NCBI RefSeq assembly: GCF_900104045.1
Contig: NZ_FNIN01000004.1
Span: 1 to 64,000 of the forward strand
Source of the DNA: Desulfonauticus submarinus
GTDB taxonomy: Bacteria; Desulfobacterota; Desulfovibrionia; Desulfovibrionales; Desulfonatronovibrionaceae
DNA length: 64,000 nt
Reading direction: 5' to 3'
Shown here piece after piece: positions 1 to 8,561 of this stretch. Each line of letters starts with the position of its first letter. Position 1 is the first letter of the stretch. The position numbers and the translations under genes are program-made. A model generated the notes under the pieces. It was given only the letters and a program-made list of their open reading frames with translations. It was not told the origin of the DNA and searched no databases.

Positions 1-429
1 GGAAATGCTCAGGCAGAAAGCAAGCCACAATACGGATTTAACAAGAAAGGAGATTTGGTAAAGATACATTATTCTTTATTTGGAGGAGCGTGGTCAGAAT
101 TTGCAGTTCCAAAACATGTAGTAGTATGGAATTTATCTCATGGAAATAAATTAGAAAAGACTTTAGCAGAGGCTTTAAAAGAGAATCCAGATTTAAGCAA
201 GTGGGATATAAACGGAGATGGAATAATACCAATTTCTAAGAACCGAGAGTTTGAGAGCTTTTTAAAAGGAAGTTTAAGTAAAGGCTATGAATTGGACTTA
301 GACAAATTCGCACAGATGTATAATCAGATGGTAGGAAACGGTGGAGGAAATAGAATTGGAGAAAGTGCGCAAGGAACAGGAGGAAGCTCTCCAAGTAATC
401 CTACAAATCCAGCAGGTCCTGATTTGTGA
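1..429 (+). CDS. C-terminal part of an unrecognised protein (cut by window edge)
   Basis: The reading frame is open from base 1 and ends with TGA at 427-429, so this is the 3' end of a gene that starts outside the window. A TTG at 55 has a purine-rich stretch before it and could be an internal start, but the frame upstream is open and reads like protein. I do not recognise the family. Visible features are a calcium-loop-like segment (WDINGDGIIPIS, resembling an EF-hand or dockerin loop but with Lys rather than Glu at loop position 12) and a low-complexity Gly/Ser/Pro/Asn tail, as in the end of a secreted or surface protein. The next gene is convergent and no clear terminator hairpin separates them. 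Confidence 0.6.
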   Translation, partial: GNAQAESKPQYGFNKKGDLVKIHYSLFGGAWSEFAVPKHVVVWNLSHGNKLEKTLAEALKENPDLSKWDINGDGIIPISKNREFESFLKGSLSKGYELDLDKFAQMYNQMVGNGGGNRIGESAQGTGGSSPSNPTNPAGPDL

Positions 430-537
430 ATATTTATTTTACTATTTGTCTGTTGACTAATTAGAATTTTTTAAACTTTACGATATAGGAAACTCTAAAA
501 TCTACAAATTTTGTGTTCAGGAGGGAAATAGGTGTAA

Positions 538-1143
538 TTAACAGAGTAATAACTTCTTAGGAGGTGAGTTTAAAATCATTTCAGCTAAAGTAAGTTTGAC
601 CTTAGGTAAAGAGGTATTGCCAATAAATTCTTGTTCTAAGGCAGCTAGTTTTTGGTAAAAAGGAGTTCGATTTAAAAAAGGAATATTTTTATTTTTTAGA
701 AGTTGTTGGCTTTTAAAACAGCCAAGAAATTCTTTAATTTGACCATTTGGAAGCATAAAAAAATTTGGCACTCCATGGAGTCTACAAATCATTAATCTAT
801 AATCATACATCATGCAAAGCCCATTATCATTTACAGGGCACATGATATTTGGAGACATTCCTTGAGATAAACTCTTTTGCATCTGCTCTACATAAGAAGC
901 TGCTTTTTTTTTGATATTTTGTTGGATAGATTCTGGTTGTAAGGATAGTCCATATAAAAAAAATGACCATTCTATATATGTATGATGATGGAAAAAGCTA
1001 GTACAACAATTATCTTCACAGTTTTTACAACTAAGACCTAGTAGGTTAGCATGTTTTTGATATTCGTTTTCCATTTCTTTATATAATTCTTGAAGTTTAT
1101 TGAACACTTTTAGAATTTTTCGTTTTTTTGTTGTGATAGCCAT
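538..1143 (-). CDS. YkgJ-like cysteine-cluster protein (putative metal-binding)
   Basis: A 201-residue soluble protein with the cysteine pattern of the YkgJ/UPF0153 family, a putative zinc- or iron-chelating domain. Near residues 39-47 there is CxxCxxxCC (CKNCEDNCC). Around 103-123 come a Cys-Pro, a further Cys and the block YDYRLMICRLHG, and one more Cys follows about 20 residues later. The start codon lies inside the end of aroK (34 bp overlap), so the two are translationally coupled. The biochemical role of the family is not established; metal binding is inferred from the cysteines only. Confidence 0.7.
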   Translation of the reverse strand: MAITTKKRKILKVFNKLQELYKEMENEYQKHANLLGLSCKNCEDNCCTSFFHHHTYIEWSFFLYGLSLQPESIQQNIKKKAASYVEQMQKSLSQGMSPNIMCPVNDNGLCMMYDYRLMICRLHGVPNFFMLPNGQIKEFLGCFKSQQLLKNKNIPFLNRTPFYQKLAALEQEFIGNTSLPKVKLTLAEMILNSPPKKLLLC

Positions 1144-1667
1144 GTTATAATCTCTTTTATATTTTGGTTTAAGGGTGCTTCTGTTGAAATTGTAAAGTGA
1201 GCATATCGTTCATATAAGGGAGAACGTTCGTTAAATAAGTCTTCTAGGTTTTGATTTGGTTTTATTATCATTCCCCTTTCTGGATTTTTGGCAATTCTGT
1301 CTTGGAGAGTTTTTAGGTTGGCGTGGAGATAAATAATGTATCCTAATTTTTGGAGGTAATGCATTCCTTTTTTTGAATAAACTACACTTCCCCCTGTGGA
1401 AATAATGCATCTATTTAATTTAAGACTAAGAATTATTTCTTCTTCTGCTTTTAAAAAACCATCGAGTCCAATAGTTTTTAAGATAGTTTCTAAGTCAGTA
1501 CCCCACCATGCTTGAAAAATAAAATCAGTATCTACATGAGCCCAAGAAAGTTTTGAGGCAATGGCTTTGCCCAACGTAGTCTTGCCTGAGCCAGGCATCC
1601 CAATAAGGATAAGGCATTTTTGTGTTTGTATAAAGAAAGAACGAATAATTTTTTCTTTATTAGGCAT
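1110..1667 (-). CDS. aroK: Shikimate kinase
   Basis: Phosphorylates the 3-hydroxyl of shikimate with ATP, the fifth step of chorismate and aromatic amino acid synthesis, in the cytoplasm. The P-loop GMPGSGKT is at residues 23-30. An Asp pair in HVDTD follows near 46, then the STGGS shikimate-binding glycines near 92 and the lid/adenine region ending in RSPLYERYA. At 185 residues it is slightly longer than usual because of a leader of about 15 residues before the P-loop. The start ATG shares one base with the livF stop (TAATG), so it is expressed at the tail of the liv operon, an unexpected partner for an aromatic-pathway gene. Confidence 0.88.
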   Translation of the reverse strand: MPNKEKIIRSFFIQTQKCLILIGMPGSGKTTLGKAIASKLSWAHVDTDFIFQAWWGTDLETILKTIGLDGFLKAEEEIILSLKLNRCIISTGGSVVYSKKGMHYLQKLGYIIYLHANLKTLQDRIAKNPERGMIIKPNQNLEDLFNERSPLYERYAHFTISTEAPLNQNIKEIITWLSQQKNEKF

Positions 1668-2395
1668 TAACCACCTAAATATGCTTTTTTTACTTCTGGG
1701 TTGTTTAATAACTCTTCAGAAGTTCCAGAAAGTACAATTTCACCAGTATCCAATACATATCCTCTATGGGCAAATTGTAGGGCTAATAGGGCATTTTGTT
1801 CTATTAATAGGATAGTAATGCCTTCTTTTTGATTTAATTCTTTTAATGCCCTAAACATTTCATACATAAGAAGAGGAGCTAGGCCCATGGATGGTTCGTC
1901 TAAAAGTAGGAAGTTTGCTCCAGTCATAAGAGCTCTGCCCACAGCCAGCATTTGTTGTTCTCCACCACTTAGAGATTCACTACGTTGTTTGCGCCTTTCA
2001 TAAAGGCGAGGAAATAGTCTATATACTAACTTATAATCTTCTTTTATTTTTGAGTCATCGTTGCGGGCATAGGTTGCTAGTTTTAAGTTTTCTTCAACTG
2101 TGAGATTTCCAAAAATATGCCGTCCCTCTGGAGCAAGGCCTATATGTAGTTTATGCACTACTTCGTGAGGTTCTAAGTTTAAGATACTCTTACCTTTAAA
2201 AAGGATGTCACCTTCACATACTTTTGGTCCCTCAGGAGGCGGTACCCTTGTTATAGTATGAAGTGTTGTAGTTTTTCCTGCTCCATTAGCTCCTATAAGG
2301 GTTACTATTTCTCCTTCCTTTACGTTAAAGGAAATGCCGTGAAGTGCCTCAATACTACCATATTTAACTTTTAAATTTTGTACTTCCAATAACAT
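1667..2395 (-). CDS. livF: Branched-chain amino acid ABC transporter ATPase LivF
   Basis: One of the two ATPase subunits of the high-affinity leucine/isoleucine/valine importer, acting at the inner face of the cytoplasmic membrane. Walker A is GANGAGKT near residue 34, the ABC signature is LSGGEQQML and Walker B ends LLLDEPSMGLAP. The SMGLAP ending is typical of LivF rather than LivG. The 242-residue length is normal. The ATG overlaps the livG stop by one base (TAATG). Confidence 0.92.
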   Translation of the reverse strand: MLLEVQNLKVKYGSIEALHGISFNVKEGEIVTLIGANGAGKTTTLHTITRVPPPEGPKVCEGDILFKGKSILNLEPHEVVHKLHIGLAPEGRHIFGNLTVEENLKLATYARNDDSKIKEDYKLVYRLFPRLYERRKQRSESLSGGEQQMLAVGRALMTGANFLLLDEPSMGLAPLLMYEMFRALKELNQKEGITILLIEQNALLALQFAHRGYVLDTGEIVLSGTSEELLNNPEVKKAYLGG

Positions 2396-3162
2396 TATAT
2401 TGTCCCATCTCCTAAGTAAGCTTTTATTACTTCTGGATTTTTTTGGATTTCCTCTGGGGTCCCTTCAGCAATAGTTGCCCCAAAGTCAATGACCTTAATT
2501 CTTTGACATAAATTCATTACAACAGTCATTTGATGTTCTATCATCCAAATAGTTAATTTAAATTCGTCATAGATCCATCTTATTAATTTTATTAGATCTT
2601 TTACATCAGCAGAATTCAGTCCTGCAGCAGGTTCATCTAAAAGCAATAGCTTGGGCTTAACCGAAAGAGCTCTAGCTATTTCTACTTTTCTTTGCATTCC
2701 ATAAGGAAGATTTTTGGGTTTTTCCTGAGCATATTTCTTTAAATCCATTACCTCTAGAATTTGCATTGCTTCTTGTTCTATTCTCTTTTCGTTTATAAAA
2801 TAACGTTTTGTACGGAGGAAAAGATCTTTTAATCCGTAACCTAAATTATAGTGTTGAGCGATTCGTATATTATCTAATACACTCATTTCATGCCAAAGAC
2901 GAATGTTTTGAAAAGTTCTAGCAATGCCTAAACTTGTAACTTGATGGGGTTTTAGTCCTGTTATTTTTTTATTATTAAATATGATTTCGCCTTGTGTAGG
3001 TTTATAAAACCCACTTACTAAATTAAAAACAGTAGTTTTTCCAGCCCCATTGGGCCCTATTAAGCCAACCATTTCTCCTTTCTGAAGAGTAATATTGAAA
3101 TCAGAAAGCGCACATAGGCCGCCAAAATACTGTGTGAGTCCTTTGATTTCCAATAACGCCAT
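2395..3162 (-). CDS. livG: Branched-chain amino acid ABC transporter ATPase LivG
   Basis: Second ATPase of the Liv importer. Walker A GPNGAGKT, a degenerate signature region (LPYGMQRKVEIARAL) and Walker B LLLDEPAAGLN are all present; the AAGLN ending and the LPYG signature are typical of LivG. I start it at the ATG at 3162, because AGGTGG lies five bases upstream. The in-frame GTG at 3171 is part of that ribosome-binding site and is unlikely to be used. The protein is then 255 residues, the normal size. Confidence 0.92.
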   Translation of the reverse strand: MALLEIKGLTQYFGGLCALSDFNITLQKGEMVGLIGPNGAGKTTVFNLVSGFYKPTQGEIIFNNKKITGLKPHQVTSLGIARTFQNIRLWHEMSVLDNIRIAQHYNLGYGLKDLFLRTKRYFINEKRIEQEAMQILEVMDLKKYAQEKPKNLPYGMQRKVEIARALSVKPKLLLLDEPAAGLNSADVKDLIKLIRWIYDEFKLTIWMIEHQMTVVMNLCQRIKVIDFGATIAEGTPEEIQKNPEVIKAYLGDGTI

Positions 3163-3171
3163 TGTTCCCAC

Positions 3172-4185
3172 CTATTTAAATTGATAAAACTTTCTAAGTT
3201 TTGGGAAAATATCTGATAATTCTCTATTTCCCATAATACCTTCTGGTCTAAATTGCATAAGAATAATAAGAAGAAGAGGGATTACCACCCATTTTATTAT
3301 TTGCAAGGGTCGTAAAAGTTCTAATAGAAAAGTAAAAGAAATAGCAGCTAAAATGGAGCCAGTTAAAGAGCCCATTCCACCTAAATAGACCATTACCAAT
3401 GCTTCTGTGGATTTTAAAATATTAAATGAATTTGGATTTACATATCCCAATACATGAGCAAATAAAGCACCAGATACTCCTGCTAATCCTGAAGAAAACA
3501 TAAAGGCAACGAGTTTCATTTTGTTTGTATTAACGCTCATAATTTCAGCTGCCACTTCATCTTGATGAATAGCAACAATCCCTTTTCCATAAGTAGAACT
3601 AACAAACCTATACATAGCCCATAAACTTAATATGGTAAAAACATAGACCCAGATAAGCATCCAGGGCAAAAATACTACGTCTTCCATAGCAAAGATTACA
3701 TTTTTCATCCCCATAAAACCTCTAGGTCCGCCAATGACATCTAAGTTAATAATAGTAGAGATGATGATATAATTTGCAGCAATAGTAATAATAGCCAAAT
3801 AGTCTCCTCTAGTTTTAAAGGAAGGCAAGGCTACTAAGAGACCTGTTAAGGCAGCAGCAATAAAAGAAATTATTATAATAATAGGAAACCCATAAATAGC
3901 GTACTCAGGCGGCAAAAGAGGAGCCCCAAATACTCTGTCTTGAGCAAAAAATAAAACACTTAATACAGAGGAAACATATGCTCCTACAGCCATAAACCCT
4001 GCATGGCCACAAGAGAACTCTCCCATATAGCCATTAACTATATTTAAACTACTGCCAAAGATAATATTAATACCCATAAACATTAGTACAGATTGGGTAT
4101 AAAGATCTATTTTATCATAATAAGCAAGTCCGACAAGAATAAAAAAAAGGATAGTAATTAGAAGAGGTACAGTAAATTTACGCAT
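3172..4185 (-). CDS. livM: Branched-chain amino acid ABC transporter permease LivM
   Basis: Integral membrane permease of the Liv system, 337 residues with about nine to ten hydrophobic segments. Family landmarks include NIVNGYMGEFSCGHAGFMAVGAY near residues 48-70, LPSFKTRGDYLAIITIA near 120-136, and the C-terminal end LILLMQFRPEGIMG as seen in LivM. It pairs with LivH to form the channel through which LivK-bound substrate passes. It sits 19 bp after livH and directly ahead of livG. Confidence 0.9.
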   Translation of the reverse strand: MRKFTVPLLITILFFILVGLAYYDKIDLYTQSVLMFMGINIIFGSSLNIVNGYMGEFSCGHAGFMAVGAYVSSVLSVLFFAQDRVFGAPLLPPEYAIYGFPIIIIISFIAAALTGLLVALPSFKTRGDYLAIITIAANYIIISTIINLDVIGGPRGFMGMKNVIFAMEDVVFLPWMLIWVYVFTILSLWAMYRFVSSTYGKGIVAIHQDEVAAEIMSVNTNKMKLVAFMFSSGLAGVSGALFAHVLGYVNPNSFNILKSTEALVMVYLGGMGSLTGSILAAISFTFLLELLRPLQIIKWVVIPLLLIILMQFRPEGIMGNRELSDIFPKLRKFYQFK

Positions 4186-4204
4186 AATTTTTATTTAACC
4201 CCTT

Positions 4205-5131
4205 TTAAATTTTTGTTGTTTTAGCTATTCCAAATATTCCAGTTGGTTTAAAACTTAAGATTATCAGTAAGATAGTAAAAGCGATAAGATCTCTAAAAGT
4301 AGAAGGGAAAAACGCTACTACTAAAATTTCTACAAATCCAAGTAAAAACCCTCCTACAAATGCTCCTCTAATATCCCCAATACCTCCAACTACAGCAGCA
4401 ATAAATGCTTTCCAGCCTACCATTGCTCCCATATAAGGATCAAGTATAGGGTAGGACATAGCAAATAAGATTCCAGCAATTGCAGCCATAGATGAACCTA
4501 AAATAAAAGTAAAAACAATTATAGTATCAACAGGAATGCCCATAAGCGGCACTGCGAATCTATCATATGAGATGGCTCGCATTGCCATCCCTATTTTTGT
4601 CTTAGTTACAATAAAGTGTAAAAGCCAAAAAACAAGAAAGGCAGAAAGAATAACAATAATTTTTACATTTGTTAAAGTTATATTGCCAAAGTGATAAATT
4701 GTTTTATCTAAAAGTTCTGGGAATTTTTTTCTGCTTGCTCCTAAAAGGGCCAAATTCCCGTTTTCTAAAATTAACCCAGCCATGAGTGCTGTAATAACAA
4801 CATAAAGACGATTTGCACCTTTGCGTCTAAGTGGTCTATAGGCTACTCGCTCAATAAATACTCCTACACAGGATGTTAGAAACATTGTTAAGGGAATTGT
4901 TAAAGCTAAAACAACTCCCTTAGGTAGAACATAAGGAAAAAAGTGGTAATGCCCCAAAAAGAGAGTTGAAATAAAAAAGCCAATATAGGCGCCTACCATA
5001 AAAATATCGCCATGAGCAAAGTTAATTAATAGTAGAACTCCATAAACCAAGCAATACCCTAAGGCTATTAGCGAATAATAACTCCCCCACTGCAAGGCAT
5101 TGAATATATTTTGAATGATACTTTCCAGCAC
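4205..5131 (-). CDS. livH: Branched-chain amino acid ABC transporter permease LivH
   Basis: Permease partner of LivM, 308 residues, multi-spanning. Recognisable family segments are LLLINFAHGDIFMVGAY near residue 33, the RPLRRKGANRL cytoplasmic loop near 100, GMAMRAISYD near 182, and KAFIAAVVGGIGDIRGA near 240. The start codon is GTG at 5131, chosen because AGAGGT lies seven bases upstream and no ATG fits. A strong terminator hairpin sits between livK and this gene, so permease transcripts must read through it. Confidence 0.9.
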   Translation of the reverse strand: MLESIIQNIFNALQWGSYYSLIALGYCLVYGVLLLINFAHGDIFMVGAYIGFFISTLFLGHYHFFPYVLPKGVVLALTIPLTMFLTSCVGVFIERVAYRPLRRKGANRLYVVITALMAGLILENGNLALLGASRKKFPELLDKTIYHFGNITLTNVKIIVILSAFLVFWLLHFIVTKTKIGMAMRAISYDRFAVPLMGIPVDTIIVFTFILGSSMAAIAGILFAMSYPILDPYMGAMVGWKAFIAAVVGGIGDIRGAFVGGFLLGFVEILVVAFFPSTFRDLIAFTILLIILSFKPTGIFGIAKTTKI

Positions 5132-5168
5132 TTAACTTACCTCTTTTGAAAATTTCTTGGTTTATTGT

Positions 5169-5204
5169 TTAAAAAAAAGAGGGCAAGTAAAAACTTGCCC
5201 TCTT
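5169..5204 (-). terminator. Rho-independent terminator between livK and livH
   Basis: A perfect 12-bp stem (5177-5188 with 5193-5204, loop AAAA) is followed on the minus strand by eight U residues (the A run at 5171-5178). It lies 8 bp past the livK stop and about 40 bp before livH. In this position it should end most livK transcripts and let only a fraction continue into livHMGF. Confidence 0.88.
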
Positions 5205-5211
5205 AGGTTAT

Positions 5212-6381
5212 TTATTTAGGACATACTGACTCAGTAAATACGAATTCTCCCTTTTCGCTTATCCTTACAATAACTGCGCATTTAATTGGGTCACCTTGTT
5301 TGTCAAAACGCATTTTACCTGTTATTCCATCAAATTCTTTAATGCTAGCTAAAGCATCGCGAATCAATTTACGGTCTTTTCTAACGTTTCCAGTTAGATG
5401 CCCAGCATCTTGGATAGCTTGTAAAACAAGTCTTGTAGCATCCCAAGTTAAGGCTGCAACATCATCAGGAATATAACCATATTTTGCTTTATATCTATCA
5501 ATAAACTCTTTTGTAGCTCCAGTAGCTCCAGCTGCTGCATAATGAGTAGAGAAATATTGTCCTACACAATCTTTTCCACATAAATTCATAAGTTCTGCAG
5601 ATCCCCATGCATCAGAACCCATAAAAGGACCTTTCCATCCCAGGTCATGGGCTTGTTTTACAATTAAAGCCACTTCATTATAGTTGTCAGGTAAGAAAAT
5701 AAAATCAGGTTTAGCAGAGATAATTTTTGTTAATTGGGCGCTAAAATCTTGGTCTTTGCTAGCATAGGTTTCAAAAGCTACAACAGAACCAGGACCGTGT
5801 TTTTTCTCCCATTCTGTTTTAAATATTTCTGCTAGCCCCTTTGAATAGTCATTATCTAGAGCAAACATAACAGCGGCTTTTTTAGCTCCAAATTTTTTAG
5901 AGGCAAAATTCACAGCTACTGGACCTTGGAATGGATCTAAGAATGCCGCACGGAACACCCAAGGACGATCTTTTGTGGTATCAGGGTTAGTAGACCAGGG
6001 AGAAATCATTGGAGTTCTATTGTCATTACAAATTTGTCCTGCAGGAATTGCTTGTTTACTAGAATTAGGACCAATAATGGCCAACACTTGATCCCTTTCT
6101 ATAAGTTTTAGTGCTGCGCTCACAGCAGATTCAGCCTTGGACTCATTGTCTTCATAAATAAATTCTAATTTATACTGTTTGTCTCCTACTTTTAAACCGC
6201 CTTTAGAGTTAATATCCTCTTTGAGCATTTCTGCTGCATATTTTGAAGCCTCTCCCACTTTGGGAATGTCTCCTGTTAAAGGAATGTTAAAGCCTATTTT
6301 TATTGTATTGCCTGCATAGGCTAAAGACACTATTCCTAAAATAAAAATAACATTTAACATCCACCAAAAAAATTTTTTCAC
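5212..6381 (-). CDS. livK: Branched-chain amino acid ABC transporter substrate-binding protein LivK
   Basis: Periplasmic type I binding protein (ANF/LivJ fold) that captures branched-chain amino acids for LivHMGF. It has a signal peptide ending AYA near residue 22, followed by IKIGFNIPLTGDIPKVG, the usual opening of the mature domain. GPNSSKQAIPAGQI and PMISPWSTNP mark the ligand-binding lobe. Two GTG codons could start it. I choose 6381 because AGGAGG then lies seven bases upstream, whereas the GTG at 6387 is only two bases from it. First gene of the operon, with a sigma-54-type promoter about 200 bp upstream. Confidence 0.9.
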   Translation of the reverse strand: MKKFFWWMLNVIFILGIVSLAYAGNTIKIGFNIPLTGDIPKVGEASKYAAEMLKEDINSKGGLKVGDKQYKLEFIYEDNESKAESAVSAALKLIERDQVLAIIGPNSSKQAIPAGQICNDNRTPMISPWSTNPDTTKDRPWVFRAAFLDPFQGPVAVNFASKKFGAKKAAVMFALDNDYSKGLAEIFKTEWEKKHGPGSVVAFETYASKDQDFSAQLTKIISAKPDFIFLPDNYNEVALIVKQAHDLGWKGPFMGSDAWGSAELMNLCGKDCVGQYFSTHYAAAGATGATKEFIDRYKAKYGYIPDDVAALTWDATRLVLQAIQDAGHLTGNVRKDRKLIRDALASIKEFDGITGKMRFDKQGDPIKCAVIVRISEKGEFVFTESVCPK

Positions 6382-6682
6382 AATCACCCCTCCTTTAATA
6401 AAGTTTTTGATTTACGCCTCCCCCATAACTAATTGGTATAGATGGGGTTTCATGAGAATTACAAAATTGTAGATTTTATAGGGGGGTCTTATAAACTGAA
6501 AAAGTAGGAATAGTAAAGATTTTTTTAGCTGGTAGGATATAAAATTTTTGTTAAAAATGATTTACTTATATTTTAATTCTTTAGTTTAGCTATGCAGCGA
6601 AAAACTTGCCAAAACTATCAAAAGCATTAAGGATAAGGTGTTGATATGTTAAGGGGTAATATTTGTTCCCTGGAGGCCTAAT
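6382..6682. other. Divergent intergenic region livK / gmhA
   Basis: About 300 bp separate the divergent livK and gmhA genes. The region contains the sigma-54-like site at 6596-6612 pointing toward livK. It also holds an inverted repeat in the livK leader (CCCCAT near 6423 with ATGGGG near 6447, loop about 15-18) that is not followed by a U run. A GGAGG ribosome-binding site precedes gmhA. I see no open reading frame with a plausible ribosome-binding site. Confidence 0.5.
6596..6612 (-). promoter_or_regulatory. Sigma-54 type promoter for livKHMGF
   Basis: On the minus strand the 17-mer TTGGCAAGTTTTTCGCT matches the -24/-12 consensus TTGGCACGnnnnTTGCW at 11 of the 13 defined positions, with GG at 6609-6610 and GC at 6597-6598 exactly ten bases apart. 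Transcription would start near 6585, giving a leader of about 200 nt before livK. Sigma-54 control of amino acid uptake is well known, but no activator site was identified here. Confidence 0.6.
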
Positions 6683-7309
6683 ATGGATAAAGAAGCGTAT
6701 AAGCGAGGAGAACAACATTTTTTAGAAGGCCTAGAGGTTAGGCGTAATTTTTGGGAAACTCATAAAGATATAGTCGTAGAGGTTGCCAAAAAAGTAGCTG
6801 CAGGGTTAACGTGTGGTTCAAAAATTCTTTTATGTGGAAATGGTGGCAGTGCTGCAGATGCTCAACATATAGCTGCAGAATTTGTCAATAGGTACAAGAT
6901 GGAAAGGCCTCCTTTACCTGCAATTGCCCTTACTACAGATTCTTCTATATTGACTGCTATAGGCAATGACTATTCATTTGCTGATGTTTTTGTAAAACAA
7001 GTTAAGGCATTAGGTTTGGGGGGAGATTTTTTGTTTGGCATATCTACTTCTGGAAAGAGTGCAAATGTTTTGGCAGCCTTAGCAGTAGCAAGAGAAAGAG
7101 AAATGATTACAGTTGGTTTTTGTGGTGCTAAACCAAGTTTGATGCAAGATCACTGCGATTATCTTTTTTTGGTACCTTCAGAAAAGACTCCTATTATTCA
7201 AGAAGTCCATATTGCAATTGGTCATATTTTATGTGAGTTAATAGATTATTTTTTATTTGAAGATGGAGAAGCTTTAGAAAAATATATTGATGACAGGGAG
7301 GATTTTTAA
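6683..7309 (+). CDS. gmhA: Phosphoheptose isomerase (D-sedoheptulose 7-phosphate isomerase)
   Basis: Converts sedoheptulose 7-phosphate to D-glycero-D-manno-heptose 7-phosphate, the first step in making the ADP-heptose of the LPS inner core. The 208-residue protein is a single SIS domain. It shows CGNGGSAADAQHIAAEF near residues 50-66 with the His and Glu of the metal/active site, the phosphate loop GISTSGKSANV near 113-123, and the late QEVHIAIGH with the conserved Gln and His. The product feeds the LPS locus that lies on the opposite strand just beyond hemC. GGAGG lies before the ATG. Confidence 0.9.
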   Translation: MDKEAYKRGEQHFLEGLEVRRNFWETHKDIVVEVAKKVAAGLTCGSKILLCGNGGSAADAQHIAAEFVNRYKMERPPLPAIALTTDSSILTAIGNDYSFADVFVKQVKALGLGGDFLFGISTSGKSANVLAALAVAREREMITVGFCGAKPSLMQDHCDYLFLVPSEKTPIIQEVHIAIGHILCELIDYFLFEDGEALEKYIDDREDF

Positions 7310-7561
7310 ATGCCTATTTATGAGTTTGTCTGTCAAAAGTGTGGTGAAGAATTTGAGGAATTGGTTTTAAAAGAAGATTCAGAAGTATTTTGCCCTAAGT
7401 GCCATTCAAAAGAAGTAAATAAACTTATGTCTGCCTGTAGATTCAAAACAGGTGGCCCCATAGTGTTAGATTCATCTAAGTCTGCTGCTGGTACTAGTAG
7501 TGGTAGTAAATCTTCTTGTGCTGGATGTAGTGGTGGCAACTGTTCTACATGTGGGCTTTAA
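7310..7561 (+). CDS. FmdB-family zinc ribbon protein
   Basis: An 83-residue protein that begins exactly one base after the gmhA stop. MPIYEFVCQKCGEEFEELV, then CPKC about 20 residues later, is the CxxC...CxxC zinc ribbon of the FmdB/CxxC putative regulatory family. The tail is unusually rich in Ser, Gly and Cys (CAGCSGGNCSTCG), which is common in deltaproteobacterial members. The family was named for a regulator of formamidase; what these stand-alone copies do is not known. Confidence 0.85.
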   Translation: MPIYEFVCQKCGEEFEELVLKEDSEVFCPKCHSKEVNKLMSACRFKTGGPIVLDSSKSAAGTSSGSKSSCAGCSGGNCSTCGL

Positions 7562-7605
7562 GTAAGCATAATTTTTGAATTGAAAAGGACAAATAGAGTT
7601 TAAAA

Positions 7606-8538
7606 ATGATAAAGAAAATACGGATAGCTACTAGAGGAAGTAAATTAGCATTGTGGCAGGCAGAATATATAGCCAAATGTTTAAAAACAAGATATCCTGG
7701 CTTGGAAGTAGAACTTATTAAAATTAAAACTACTGGCGATAAAATTTTAGATGTTCCTTTAGCTCAAGTCGGAGGAAAAGGGCTTTTTGTAAAAGAGATA
7801 GAAGAAGCTCTGTTAGATGGTAGAGCTGATATTGCTGTACATTCAATGAAAGATGTTCCTACAGAACTACCAGAAGGGTTAAAAATAGGCATAATACCAA
7901 GGCGAGAAATAAATACAGATATTTTACTTTCCCAAAAGTATCCAGACCTAATGTCTTTACCTAAGGGAGCCCGAGTAGGGACGTCTAGTTTAAGACGACA
8001 GGCTCAACTTTTATATTTACGGCCAGATTTAAAGGTAGTTTCTTTGCGAGGAAATTTAGATACAAGAGTGAAGAAATTAAAAGAAGGTGAGTTTGATGCT
8101 ATTGTAGTGGCTGGTGCTGGTTTAAAAAGACTTGGTTTAAAAGCTAAGTATGAGTTTGGCTTAGTACCCCCAGAATTTTTTCCTGCAGTAGCCCAAGGGG
8201 CCTTGGGTATAGAATATTTGGAGGAAAGAGAAGACTTAGATTCTTTTTTAGGCTTTTTAGATGACTTTTACACAAGATATGAAGTCTTGGCAGAAAGAGC
8301 CTTTTTAATTCGTTTAGAAGGTGGATGCCAAGTACCTATCGGGGCTTTTTCTATATGGGAAGATAAAAGGTTGGTGTTGCGAGGTTTGATTGCAGAATTA
8401 GATGGTAGCGTGATAATTAAAGATGAAGTAGAAGGCAAATATCAACAGGCTGAAATATTGGGCAAAACTTTAGCAGAGAAAGTGTTGGCTAAAGGTGGAC
8501 AAGAAATATTAGATAAAATTTATCAAAATACAGAATAA
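7606..8538 (+). CDS. hemC: Porphobilinogen deaminase (hydroxymethylbilane synthase)
   Basis: Joins four porphobilinogen units into hydroxymethylbilane in tetrapyrrole (heme, siroheme, cobalamin) synthesis. It opens with IRIATRGSKLALWQAE and carries DIAVHSMKDVPTELPEGL (the catalytic Asp region, near residues 80-97). The phosphate and porphyrin contact arginines are in GTSSLRRQAQ and RGNLDTRVKKL. The dipyrromethane-cofactor cysteine is in LEGGCQVPIGAF near 240. The 310-residue length is normal. It converges on msbA with only 23 bp between stops and no obvious terminator hairpin. Confidence 0.95.
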   Translation: MIKKIRIATRGSKLALWQAEYIAKCLKTRYPGLEVELIKIKTTGDKILDVPLAQVGGKGLFVKEIEEALLDGRADIAVHSMKDVPTELPEGLKIGIIPRREINTDILLSQKYPDLMSLPKGARVGTSSLRRQAQLLYLRPDLKVVSLRGNLDTRVKKLKEGEFDAIVVAGAGLKRLGLKAKYEFGLVPPEFFPAVAQGALGIEYLEEREDLDSFLGFLDDFYTRYEVLAERAFLIRLEGGCQVPIGAFSIWEDKRLVLRGLIAELDGSVIIKDEVEGKYQQAEILGKTLAEKVLAKGGQEILDKIYQNTE

Positions 8539-8561
8539 TTTTTGGAAGATTTCTTGATATA

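Noticed and set aside
497-517. Repeat shared with about 6456-6478 (TAAAATCTACAA-TTTTGT)
   Set aside because: Similar but not identical AT-rich stretches; too short and too low in complexity to call a repeat family.
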